Origin: Cetobacterium sp. UBA6069
GTDB taxonomy: Bacteria > Fusobacteriota > Fusobacteriia > Fusobacteriales > Fusobacteriaceae
DNA: 8,018 bases
Assembly (NCBI GenBank): GCA_002428805.1
Contig: DIXX01000046.1
Span: 14,070-22,087 of the forward strand
Reading direction: 5' to 3'
Shown one piece after another: positions 1-6,450 of this stretch. The first letter of the stretch is position 1. Every line of letters begins with the position of its first letter. Under the pieces are notes generated by a model. That model ran no database searches. It worked only from the letters and a program-made list of their open reading frames with translations, and was not told the DNA's origin. A program made the translations under genes and the position numbers.

Positions 1-14
1 GAATAAAATAATAG

Positions 15-43
15 TTGACGTTTTATCTTTTTTAAAGTAATAT
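15..43 (+). promoter_or_regulatory. Sigma-70-type promoter of the MBL hydrolase/marR unit
   Basis: A -35 box TTGACG (15-20) and a -10 box TAATAT (38-43) are separated by exactly 17 bp, close to the vegetative consensus. The start of transcription would fall near 49-51, giving a leader of about 35 nt before the ATG at 85, with the ribosome site AAGGAG at 72-77. The -10 box runs into a perfect palindrome, so the promoter looks repressible. The boxes are read directly from the sequence; activity is inferred. Confidence 0.75.
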
Positions 44-62
44 AGTACGTATACGTACTATA
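41..62. promoter_or_regulatory. Perfect 22-bp palindrome, probable MarR-family operator
   Basis: The half-site TATAGTACGTA at 41-51 is followed immediately by its exact reverse complement at 52-62, with no spacer and no mismatch. It overlaps the last bases of the -10 box and covers the expected transcription start, the classic position for a repressor that blocks RNA polymerase. Operators of MarR-type dimers are commonly near-perfect palindromes of about 16-22 bp, and a MarR gene is the second gene of this unit. Autoregulation by that protein is therefore the simplest reading, but it is inferred. Confidence 0.7.
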
Positions 63-84
63 AAAAAATAAAAGGAGATATAAA

Positions 85-951
85 ATGTTAAAATTTATTC
101 AAAAAACAGCTTTATTAAGTTTATTATTATTACCAACAACAGTTAATACTACTTTTGCTTCTGAACCACCAGCAAGTATAAAAGCTATTCTTCATGACAA
201 TACACCTTTAAATCCAGGAAAAGTTTTTGATAATGTTTATTGCATTGGAACTAAAAGTGTTGTTGCTTGGGCAATAAAAACAGAAGATGGAATTATCTTA
301 ATTGATGCAATGTGGGACGATACAGACGCAAAAACTATAATCAGTGGAATGGAAAAGTTAGGTTTAAATCCAGAAGAAATAAAATATATTATAGTAACTC
401 ATGGTCATGGAGATCATTATGGTGGGGCTAACTATCTTAGAACAAAATACAATGCTAAAGTTGTAATGACAAAAATTGATGAAAATCTTATGAACACTGT
501 TCATGTTGGAGCTAACTCAAGTCGTTCACCTAAAACACCTGTTGATATTTACGTTAAAGATGGAGATAAAATTAGTTTAGGAAAAACAACTGTAGAAATA
601 CTAGAAACACCGGGACACACTCCAGGAGGAATGTCTTTAATTTTCCCAACAACAAATGATGGAAAAAAAGAGGTTGTTGCAATGTGGGGAGGAACAGGTA
701 TTCCTCGTGAAAAAGAGTTGCAATTAGATTATAAAAAATCGGTTAGTCATTTTGAGAAAAAATCAAAAGAGATGGGAGTTACTTCTGAAATTACAGCTCA
801 TTTATTTATAGATAATGGATACCAAAAATTAGAAACAGCTAATAGTAGAAAAGTTGGAGAGTTAAATCCTTTTGTTAGAGGAAAAGATGGAATGGAAAAA
901 TATTACAAAGAACTTCACGACTCTATTGATACTATTTTAAATAGAAAATAA
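85..951 (+). CDS. Exported metallo-beta-lactamase-fold hydrolase, subclass B3-like
   Basis: This 288-residue protein starts with a Sec signal peptide: a lysine-containing start, a hydrophobic stretch at about 8-17, and a likely cut after Ala25 (TFA/SE). The mature enzyme would be periplasmic or secreted. The zinc motif HGHGDH lies at residues 106-111, and PGHTPGG supplies His178. A late His239 (TAHLF) followed by a NPFVRG segment near 260 resembles subclass B3 metallo-beta-lactamases. The B3-style ligand set would be His106/His108/His178 and Asp110/His111/His239. The position of the B1 zinc cysteine falls in a WGGTG segment with no Cys, which also fits B3-like enzymes. It could hydrolyse a beta-lactam, a lactone or another ester; the substrate cannot be told. 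It is the first gene of a unit with a marR gene 76 bp downstream, behind a palindrome-controlled promoter, suggesting inducible expression. AAGGAG sits 7 nt before the ATG. Confidence 0.85.
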   Translation: MLKFIQKTALLSLLLLPTTVNTTFASEPPASIKAILHDNTPLNPGKVFDNVYCIGTKSVVAWAIKTEDGIILIDAMWDDTDAKTIISGMEKLGLNPEEIKYIIVTHGHGDHYGGANYLRTKYNAKVVMTKIDENLMNTVHVGANSSRSPKTPVDIYVKDGDKISLGKTTVEILETPGHTPGGMSLIFPTTNDGKKEVVAMWGGTGIPREKELQLDYKKSVSHFEKKSKEMGVTSEITAHLFIDNGYQKLETANSRKVGELNPFVRGKDGMEKYYKELHDSIDTILNRK

Positions 952-980
952 TTGTAATTATTTATAAAAAGTAATATTAT
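952..980 (+). promoter_or_regulatory. Weak candidate secondary promoter for marR
   Basis: TTGTAA (952-957) and TATTAT (975-980) lie 17 bp apart in the spacer before the MarR gene. In such AT-rich DNA this match could be chance, particularly because the -35 box is poor. No terminator separates the hydrolase gene from marR, so read-through from the first promoter remains the main expectation. If real, this promoter would give a basal supply of repressor independent of the operator. Confidence 0.25.
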
Positions 981-1027
981 ATTAATTGAAAGACTATTGA
1001 AGTAGGAGGACGATTAATATTAATACT

Positions 1028-1426
1028 ATGGGTTATGAGATATGTATTGTAGCTAGAAAGATACATCAGAAATTGAGTTTGAAATTTAAGAATTATGATA
1101 TAACTCCAGAACAGTGGGTTGTTTTAAAGGAGTTATCAAATGAGGATAAAATTTCTCAAAATGAAATATCTCTTAGAGTTGGAAAAGATAAAAATAATAT
1201 AAAAGCCCTAATAGATAAGTTAGAAAAAAAAGAGTATGTGATTCGTCAGCAAGATACGAATGATAAAAGAGCTTTTTTGATAACTTTAACAGATAAAGCT
1301 TATTTACTTATTAAAAAATTAAAAGATATTGATAAAGAATTTAACGAAGAGATATCTGAAAATTTAAATCGAAGTGATTTAGAACAATTAAAATTACTTT
1401 TAGATAAATTTAAAAAAAATTTATAA
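1028..1426 (+). CDS. MarR-family transcriptional regulator
   Basis: Read from the ATG, this is a 132-residue winged-helix DNA-binding protein, slightly short for MarR proteins (about 140-150). Helix 1 starts directly (GYEICIVARKI). The segment ITPEQWVVLKEL at 25-36 is the usual MarR opening, the helix-turn-helix covers about 42-68, and the wing carries the family hallmark Asp79-x-Arg81 followed by ITLTDKA. The C-terminal helices (about 95-132) would complete the dimer interface. The only cysteine is Cys6, in helix 1. The gene follows the exported hydrolase in the same direction and ends just before a terminator, so it probably represses its own unit through the palindrome at 41-62. The start is uncertain: the good ribosome site AGGAGG (1004-1009) lies 18 nt before this ATG, too far, and in-frame ATT codons at 1019 and 1013 fit better. 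An upstream in-frame stop at 998-1000 limits the choices. Confidence 0.88.
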   Translation: MGYEICIVARKIHQKLSLKFKNYDITPEQWVVLKELSNEDKISQNEISLRVGKDKNNIKALIDKLEKKEYVIRQQDTNDKRAFLITLTDKAYLLIKKLKDIDKEFNEEISENLNRSDLEQLKLLLDKFKKNL

Positions 1427-1438
1427 TTTTTATTTAAT

Positions 1439-1473
1439 AATAAACGATACAATGTTATCGTTTATTTTTTTTT
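1439..1473 (+). terminator. Rho-independent terminator after marR
   Basis: An 11-bp perfect stem (1439-1449 with 1456-1466; core AAACGATA/TATCGTTT) encloses a 6-nt loop and leads into a T-rich run to 1473. It begins 12 nt after the marR stop and separates this unit from the peptide-binding gene. Confidence 0.9.
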
Positions 1474-1531
1474 ATTTATAAAAATAAAAAGTATATTTTT
1501 CATAAAAGTAAAAAAAATTTTTTGAAAAATA

Positions 1532-1561
1532 TTGACAAAAGCCTTATTTATAGGTTAGTAT
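1532..1561 (+). promoter_or_regulatory. Promoter of the binding protein/M42 peptidase operon
   Basis: A consensus -35 box TTGACA (1532-1537) is followed, after 18 bp, by a -10-like TAGTAT (1556-1561). Dense A and T tracts just upstream (about 1501-1530) resemble an UP element, which would fit strong expression of an abundant binding protein. I saw no convincing palindrome over this promoter. The ribosome site GGGGAGG is at 1580-1586, 8 nt before the GTG start. Confidence 0.65.
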
Positions 1562-1594
1562 TGTTAAAATTACTTACTTGGGGAGGTTTTAAAA

Positions 1595-3115
1595 GTGAAA
1601 AATAAAAAATGTATTTTAGGATTATTGTTAGCAGCAATTGCAGTAACAGGATGTGGAGAAAAAAATAGTTCATCATCAAAAACTAATGAATCAAAAATAG
1701 TAACAGTTTCGCTAGGTTCAAAACCAAAAAGTTTAGATCCAACAATGTATAATGAAATTCCATCATTATCTATTGTAAAACAAATATATAATACACTTTT
1801 TAAAATAGATTCAAAAGGAAATGTAGTTCCAGAATTAGCAGAGTCTTTCGAATATATAAATCCGACAGAGTTAGTAATAAAGTTAAAAAAAGGAGTTAAA
1901 TTTCACAACGGCGAGGAATTAAAAGCGAGTGATGTAGTTTTTAGTATAAAAAGAATGATTGAGAAGCCAGCAACAAAAGTTATGTTAGATGCTGTTCAAT
2001 CAGTAGAAGCGGAAGGAGATTATGAAGTAGTTTTAAAGTTAAAAGAACCATCAGCTCCATTACTGTTCACACTTTCATATCCTTTAACAGCGATATTAAA
2101 CGAGAAATATACTCTTGAAAAAGGCAATAATATAGGAACAGATGCCATGGGAACAGGAGCATTTAAATATGTAAATTGGGGAGATGGAGAAAAAATTCAG
2201 TTAGCTGTGAATAAAGAATATTTTGGAGAAAAAGCAAAAATAGATGAACTTATATTTAGAGCTATTCCAGAAAATACAAGTAGATTAGCAGCTTTGGAAA
2301 CAGGTGAGATAGATATAACAACTGTAGCACCAATAGATGTTCAAACAGTGGAAAGTAATAAAGATTTATATGCGGTGTCATTCCCAACAACAGCTACAGA
2401 GTATCTAACTTTAAATATGAATAGAGAACCATTTAATAATAAAGATTTTAGAAAAGCTTTACACTATGCAATAGATAAACAGAGTATTGTAGATGCAGTT
2501 TATCTAGGAAAAGCAAGTGTTGCAACTACAATTGTAAATCCAACTGTATTTGGAAGTGACCAAACACTTGGAAAGATAGATTATAATCCAGAAAAGGCTA
2601 AAGAGTATTTAGAAAAATCTGAAGTTAAAAATAGAACTATAAAAATAATGTCGAATGACAATCCTGTAAGGCTTCAGGCAGCTCAAATAGTTCAAGCTAA
2701 TTTAAAAGAGATTGGGATAGATGCTGAAATAGAAACGGTTGAATGGGGAACTTATCTACAGATGACAGCTCAAGGAGATTATGATATCTTTATTGGTGGA
2801 TGGGTATCGGGAACATCTGATGCAGATATAGTTTTATTCCCACTGCTTCATAGTAGCTATAAAGGTGGAGCTGGAAATAGAGCTCAGTTTGAAAATCCAG
2901 AGTATGATAGTCTTGTAGAGTTAGGAAGAAGATCTACAGATCCTACGGAGAGAATAAAAGCTTATTCAAAAGCACAAGAGATTTTAGCAGAAGAAAATCC
3001 TTTAATTCCTCTATATTATAAAAATGAAAATATGGGATTAAATAAAAGAATTATTAATTTTGAAGCTATGCCTAATACAATTCATGACTATTCAATAATA
3101 GATATTAAAGAGTAA
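1595..3115 (+). CDS. Peptide-type ABC transporter substrate-binding lipoprotein (SBP family 5)
   Basis: A 506-residue solute-binding protein of the DppA/OppA family (SBP_bac_5), of normal length. It starts at GTG. Residues 1-20 are a lipoprotein signal with the lipobox Val17-Thr-Gly-Cys20, so the mature protein would be lipid-anchored at Cys20, followed by a Ser-rich linker. The family signature runs from PELAESF (79-85) through a Leu/Val/Lys-rich strand to FHNGEEL (103-109) and SDVVFSIKRM. A later segment, NKDFRKALHYAIDKQSIVDAV, is also typical. It captures the ligand and hands it to a two-permease, two-ATPase importer; a matching set is encoded from 5520 on. The M42 peptidase gene 33 bp downstream points to peptides, but members of this family also bind nickel complexes, haem, glutathione or sugars, so the ligand is inferred. 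Confidence 0.92.
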   Translation: MKNKKCILGLLLAAIAVTGCGEKNSSSSKTNESKIVTVSLGSKPKSLDPTMYNEIPSLSIVKQIYNTLFKIDSKGNVVPELAESFEYINPTELVIKLKKGVKFHNGEELKASDVVFSIKRMIEKPATKVMLDAVQSVEAEGDYEVVLKLKEPSAPLLFTLSYPLTAILNEKYTLEKGNNIGTDAMGTGAFKYVNWGDGEKIQLAVNKEYFGEKAKIDELIFRAIPENTSRLAALETGEIDITTVAPIDVQTVESNKDLYAVSFPTTATEYLTLNMNREPFNNKDFRKALHYAIDKQSIVDAVYLGKASVATTIVNPTVFGSDQTLGKIDYNPEKAKEYLEKSEVKNRTIKIMSNDNPVRLQAAQIVQANLKEIGIDAEIETVEWGTYLQMTAQGDYDIFIGGWVSGTSDADIVLFPLLHSSYKGGAGNRAQFENPEYDSLVELGRRSTDPTERIKAYSKAQEILAEENPLIPLYYKNENMGLNKRIINFEAMPNTIHDYSIIDIKE

Positions 3116-3148
3116 GATAATTAATAATTAAAAAAGCGGGAGGAGATT

Positions 3149-4177
3149 ATGAAGTTAGATTTACATTATACGTTAGAGTTTACAAAAGAGATTTTAAATA
3201 TTCCAAGTCCAGCTGGATATACAGAAAAAGCGATGGATAGAATAGCTAAAGAGTTAGACTCTTTAGGATTTGGTTATAAATATAGTAGAAAAGGTTGTTT
3301 GATTGTAAAACTTGAAGGGGAAGATACATCTTACACAAGGTTATTATCAGCACATGTAGATACTCTTGGAGCGATAGTAAAAAAAGTAAAAGCTAACGGT
3401 CGTTTAGAGTTGTTAAATATCGGTGGATATGCTTGGGGGTCTGTAGAGGGAGAAAATGTAACTATTCACACTTTAGATGGAAAAGAGTATGAGGGAACAT
3501 TGCTTCCAGTTAAAGCATCAGTTCATGTATATGGAGATATTCCAAGAGAGATGCCAAGAACAGCTGAAACAATGGAAGTAAGATTAGACTATGAGGTTTA
3601 TAACGAGTCCGATACAAGAGCATTGGGGATTTGTCAAGGGGACTTTGTGAGCTATGAAACAAATACTAGAGTTACAGAGTCAGGGTATATAAAATCGAGA
3701 TATTTAGATGATAAACTTTGTGTAGCACAGGTTTTAACATATCTTAAATATTTAAAAGATAACAAGAAAAAACCTAAAAATAATCTGTATCTTTACTTTT
3801 CAAATTTTGAAGAGGTAGGACATGGAGTTTCAGAAATTCCGAAAGATGTAGATGAATTTGTAGCTTTAGACATAGGTTTAGTTGCTGAAGATGCTCATGG
3901 AGATGAAAAAAAAGTTAGTATAGCTGCGAGAGATAATAAAACTGTATATGACTTTGAGATAAGAAAGAAGATCCAAGCTGCAGCAGATAAACATAAAATA
4001 GCTTATACAGTAGGAGTATATAATAGATATGGTTCAGATGCAACTGCTTCGATTCTTCAAGGAGCAGATTTAAGATATGCTTGTATTGGACCAAATGTAG
4101 ATGCAACACATCACTATGAAAGAACTCATATAGAAGGAGTAGTTGAAACAATAAAACTTCTAATAGCATATTTATAG
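3149..4177 (+). CDS. M42-family metallo-aminopeptidase
   Basis: A 342-residue cytoplasmic enzyme of the M42 clan MH peptidases (glutamyl aminopeptidase/endoglucanase-M/TET-like), of normal length and without a signal peptide. The di-metal site can be followed: AHVDTLG gives His69 and Asp71; YLDDK gives the bridging Asp187; FEEVGHG gives the catalytic base Glu221 and ligand Glu222; ALDIG gives Asp241. A C-terminal histidine cluster (THHYERTH, 320-327) supplies the last ligand; which His serves is unclear. The segment between about 72 and 170 corresponds to the inserted oligomerisation domain. Such enzymes remove N-terminal residues from short peptides, usually as large tetrahedral complexes. 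Co-transcription with the peptide-type binding protein suggests it processes imported peptides. The ribosome site GGGAGGAG (3138-3145) lies just before the ATG. Confidence 0.92.
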   Translation: MKLDLHYTLEFTKEILNIPSPAGYTEKAMDRIAKELDSLGFGYKYSRKGCLIVKLEGEDTSYTRLLSAHVDTLGAIVKKVKANGRLELLNIGGYAWGSVEGENVTIHTLDGKEYEGTLLPVKASVHVYGDIPREMPRTAETMEVRLDYEVYNESDTRALGICQGDFVSYETNTRVTESGYIKSRYLDDKLCVAQVLTYLKYLKDNKKKPKNNLYLYFSNFEEVGHGVSEIPKDVDEFVALDIGLVAEDAHGDEKKVSIAARDNKTVYDFEIRKKIQAAADKHKIAYTVGVYNRYGSDATASILQGADLRYACIGPNVDATHHYERTHIEGVVETIKLLIAYL

Positions 4178-4185
4178 AAACTCAG

Positions 4186-4219
4186 AGAGTTACAATTAAT
4201 TTTGTAGCTCTTTTTGTTT
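4186..4219 (+). terminator. Rho-independent terminator after the M42 peptidase gene
   Basis: A 10-bp stem (4186-4195 with 4202-4211) with one G-U pair and a 6-nt loop is followed by T-rich sequence. It starts 8 nt after the stop codon, closes the binding protein/peptidase operon and separates it from the EIIC-like gene. Confidence 0.8.
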
Positions 4220-4235
4220 ACTTTTTAAGTTTAGA

Positions 4236-4264
4236 TTGAATATTCTAAGCCGTAAAAATATGAT
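4236..4264 (+). promoter_or_regulatory. Promoter of the EIIC-like gene
   Basis: TTGAAT (4236-4241) and TATGAT (4259-4264) are spaced by 17 bp, a good match to the vegetative consensus. Transcription would start near 4271, giving a leader of about 43 nt to the ATG at 4314. The location directly behind a terminator supports an independent transcription unit. Confidence 0.65.
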
Positions 4265-4268
4265 ATAC

Positions 4269-4278
4269 TACTATAGTA
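4269..4278. promoter_or_regulatory. Short palindrome at the expected start of EIIC-like transcription
   Basis: TACTATAGTA is a perfect 10-bp palindrome covering the predicted +1. It shares the TACTATA/TATAGTA outer arms of the 22-bp palindrome at 41-62 but lacks the central ACGTATACGT. A short A/T-rich palindrome is easily produced by chance here, so an operator role is only a possibility. Confidence 0.25.
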
Positions 4279-4313
4279 TTTTGAACAAAATTAGTTTGAA
4301 GAGGAGTTATGAA

Positions 4314-5342
4314 ATGGTTTTAGGGGAATTTTTGAAAAGAAAAGATGTAAAAATATCTGGAAAGAGGTATTTTATAGATGCCTTAGGTGCAATGGCGCTT
4401 GGAATGTTTTCAACATTTATAACGGGGTCTATTTTGAATATGATAGGTCAAAAACTTAGCATTCCTTTTTTATCAGAAGTGGTATGGCCAACAGCTAGAA
4501 ATATGGCTGGACCAGGAATAGGAGTAGCGATTGCATACGCTTTAAAAGCGCCACCATTAGTTTTATTTTCATCGACTTTTACTGGAGCAATTGGTTATTC
4601 TCTAGGAGGACCAGTTGGAGCTTATGCAGCTTCTTTAGTTGGAGCTGAATTTGGAAAAATAATATCTAAAGAAACAAAGGTTGATATTATTTTAACACCG
4701 GTTTTAACCATGATGATGGGAAGTTTGATAGGTGTTTATTTGGGTCCAATCTTAGATAAGTTTATGACAGGTCTAGGATTTTTAATAATGCAGAGTACAG
4801 AACTACAACCACTGTTTATGGGAGTTTTAATCTCTGTATTCATGGGAATGGCACTAACACTACCAATAAGTAGTGCAGCAATAGCTATGATGCTAAAATT
4901 AGAGGGATTAGCAGCAGGAGCAGCGACTTTAGGTTGCTGTACTCAAATGGTTGGTTTTGCAGTTATAAGTTTTAAAGAAAATGGATGGGGTGGATTAGTA
5001 GCTCAAGGCCTAGGGACTTCAATGCTTCAGTTTTCTAATATTGTAAAAAATTGGAAAATATGGATACCATCTATTTTAGGATCAATACTTTTGAGTCCTT
5101 TAGTAACAGTAGTTTTTAAAATGGAAAATAGTTTTGCTGGAGCTGGAATGGGAACAAGTGGTCTTGTTGGAATCTTTGAGAGTTATAGTACAATGTTGAA
5201 ACTTGGTAGAGGTGGCAGTACAATGGTTTTAATTATTCTACTTTTATATATAGTTTTTCCTGCAATAACAACTTATTTAATCTCAATATTTATGAGAAAA
5301 AAAGGTTATATAAAAGATGGAGATTTAAAAATAGAATCTTAA
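4314..5342 (+). CDS. Stand-alone PTS EIIC-like membrane protein
   Basis: A 342-residue polytopic protein resembling the PTS_EIIC_2 family, with about 8-10 hydrophobic segments rich in Gly and Ala. Recognisable parts are an N-terminal basic segment (LKRKDVKISGKRYFID), a glycine-rich GPGIGVAIAYALKAPP region, a TLPISSAAIA loop, GCCTQ at 207-211 leading into MVGFAVISFKENGWGG, and GMGTSGLVG at 278-286. It has no fused EIIA or EIIB domain, and no such gene is in the window, so phosphotransfer-driven sugar uptake cannot be assumed. It lies between the peptide-binding/peptidase operon and the permease operon but has its own promoter and terminator. The start is chosen at the ATG 7 nt after GAGGAG (4301-4306). 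The open frame extends to a TTG at 4236, but that would add 26 untypical residues and overlaps the -35 box. Confidence 0.82.
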   Translation: MVLGEFLKRKDVKISGKRYFIDALGAMALGMFSTFITGSILNMIGQKLSIPFLSEVVWPTARNMAGPGIGVAIAYALKAPPLVLFSSTFTGAIGYSLGGPVGAYAASLVGAEFGKIISKETKVDIILTPVLTMMMGSLIGVYLGPILDKFMTGLGFLIMQSTELQPLFMGVLISVFMGMALTLPISSAAIAMMLKLEGLAAGAATLGCCTQMVGFAVISFKENGWGGLVAQGLGTSMLQFSNIVKNWKIWIPSILGSILLSPLVTVVFKMENSFAGAGMGTSGLVGIFESYSTMLKLGRGGSTMVLIILLLYIVFPAITTYLISIFMRKKGYIKDGDLKIES

Positions 5343-5350
5343 AAATATAG

Positions 5351-5402
5351 ATACATCTAATTATTAGTTCATGTGAATTAATATTTTAGATGTATTTTTT
5401 TT
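5351..5402 (+). terminator. Long hairpin terminator after the EIIC-like gene
   Basis: An outer 10-bp stem (5351-5360 with 5386-5395) encloses a small internal loop and an inner 8-bp stem (5363-5370 with 5375-5382, one G-U pair) capped by ATGT. Eight Ts follow from 5395. It begins 8 nt after the stop codon. It is longer than the other terminators in the window but has the standard architecture. Confidence 0.88.
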
Positions 5403-5462
5403 AAAATAAAATCCGTAATATATACAAATTTAATTCCAAATAAAATAAAAATAAAAAAATAT

Positions 5463-5491
5463 TTGCAAAATAAAAAATAAAGATGTACAAT
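5463..5491 (+). promoter_or_regulatory. Promoter of the permease/ATPase operon
   Basis: TTGCAA (5463-5468) and TACAAT (5486-5491) are spaced by 17 bp in a very A/T-rich region behind the preceding terminator. Transcription would begin near 5498, leaving a short leader with the ribosome site GGGGGAG (5509-5515) before the ATG at 5520. No operator-like palindrome beyond simple A/T symmetry was seen. Confidence 0.55.
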
Positions 5492-5519
5492 TTTTAAAAA
5501 TTTTAACAGGGGGAGAAAG

Positions 5520-6440
5520 ATGTTAGTATATATTTTAAAAAGAATTTTAACGACTATCTGTACACTTTTCTTAGTAATCACTTTAACATTTTTTTTAATG
5601 AGGCTAATGCCTGGAGGACCTTTTGATGGAGAGAAAAATATACCTCCGAGAATCAAAATTAAATTAGAAGAAAAATTTGGATTAGATAAACCACTTAGCC
5701 AGCAATATGTATCTTATGTAAAAGATCTAACAAAAGGGGATCTAGGTCCAAGTATGAAAAGAGAGGGGAGAACCGTAAATTGGATTATTGGCTATTCCTT
5801 TCCAACATCTGCAAAATTAGGTTCAGTTGCAATTTTGATATCTTTAACAATAGGAATATCTTTAGGAATTTTAGCTGCTTTAAATTTCAATAAATGGCCA
5901 GATTCAGTTTGTATGTTGCTTTCAACTATAGGCGTAACTATTCCGAGCTTTGTTGTTGGAGTTTTTCTAATGTATATTTTTGGTGTGAAATTAAAACTGG
6001 TTCCTATCGTGGGATTAAAAACTCCAAGTTCATATTTATTGCCGAGCGTAGCCCTTTCAGGTTACTCGATTGCCTTTATAGCAAGATTGACTCGTTCTAA
6101 ATTGATTGAGGTTATGAAATCAGATTACATAAGAACTGCAAGAGCAAAAGGATTGAGTAAAGGAAGAATTATAGTAAAGCATGCTCTTAGAAATACACTT
6201 ATTCCAATTGTAACATATCTAGGGCCGTTAGTAGCAGGAATATTAACAGGAAGTTTTGTAATAGAAAAGATATTTGCTATTCCTGGTTTAGGAAGCGAAT
6301 TTGTAACAACAATAACAAATAGAGATTATACAGTAATTTTAGGAGTTACAATATTTTATAGTGCATTCTTAATGATTTCTAATTTAATTGTAGATTTACT
6401 TTATGTAGTTATAGATCCAAGAATTAAACTTGATAAGTAG
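5520..6440 (+). CDS. dppB: Dipeptide/oligopeptide ABC transporter permease, DppB-type
   Basis: A 306-residue inner-membrane permease of the DppB/OppB/GsiC group, the usual length. The first membrane helix lies at about 9-29 (ILTTICTLFLVITLTFFLMRLMPGG split across the helix and its end), followed by the periplasmic segment containing KFGLDKPLSQQYVSYVKDL and GDLGPS, as expected for this branch. Five further hydrophobic segments lie at about 100-122, 132-157, 171-190, 228-250 and 274-300. The cytoplasmic EAA loop that docks the ATPase is at about 197-225 (SDYIRTARAKGLS, then KHALRN). It would pair with the next permease as a heterodimer. The gene opens a new operon and its stop codon overlaps the ribosome site of the next gene. 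Peptide specificity is a family-level inference; nickel or glutathione permeases look alike. Confidence 0.9.
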   Translation: MLVYILKRILTTICTLFLVITLTFFLMRLMPGGPFDGEKNIPPRIKIKLEEKFGLDKPLSQQYVSYVKDLTKGDLGPSMKREGRTVNWIIGYSFPTSAKLGSVAILISLTIGISLGILAALNFNKWPDSVCMLLSTIGVTIPSFVVGVFLMYIFGVKLKLVPIVGLKTPSSYLLPSVALSGYSIAFIARLTRSKLIEVMKSDYIRTARAKGLSKGRIIVKHALRNTLIPIVTYLGPLVAGILTGSFVIEKIFAIPGLGSEFVTTITNRDYTVILGVTIFYSAFLMISNLIVDLLYVVIDPRIKLDK

Positions 6441-6450
6441 GGGGGTATAT

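Noticed and set aside
945..967. Short A/T inverted repeat at the end of the hydrolase gene as a possible terminator
   Set aside because: The loop would be only two bases and the stem is pure A/T with no T tract, so termination between the hydrolase and marR is not supported.
1474..1530. A and T tracts in the spacer before the binding-protein gene as a possible small RNA or riboswitch
   Set aside because: No stable stem or conserved motif can be seen; the tracts are better explained as a promoter UP element and general base composition.
3915..4169. Open frame of 84 codons on the minus strand inside the M42 gene
   Set aside because: Lies wholly opposite conserved M42 catalytic segments, is a Leu/Tyr-rich low-complexity translation and has no supporting ribosome site; it is a shadow of the real gene.
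4236..4313. N-terminal extension of the EIIC-like protein from a TTG codon
   Set aside because: The TTG coincides with the -35 box, has no ribosome site, and the extension does not look like the family; ATG at 4314 has a well-placed GAGGAG.
5378..5656. Open frame of 92 codons on the minus strand across the spacer before the dppB-type gene
   Set aside because: Runs through the terminator, the promoter and the start of the permease gene, with a Phe/Ile/Lys-rich translation expected from A/T-rich DNA.
5894..6100. Short plus-strand open frame of 68 codons within the dppB-type gene
   Set aside because: Out of frame inside a conserved permease region with no ribosome site or recognisable product.
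6430..6450. N-terminal extension of the dppC-type permease from a TTG codon
   Set aside because: It would start inside the dppB-type gene without a ribosome site, while the ATG at 6451 follows AGGGGGG at ideal spacing.
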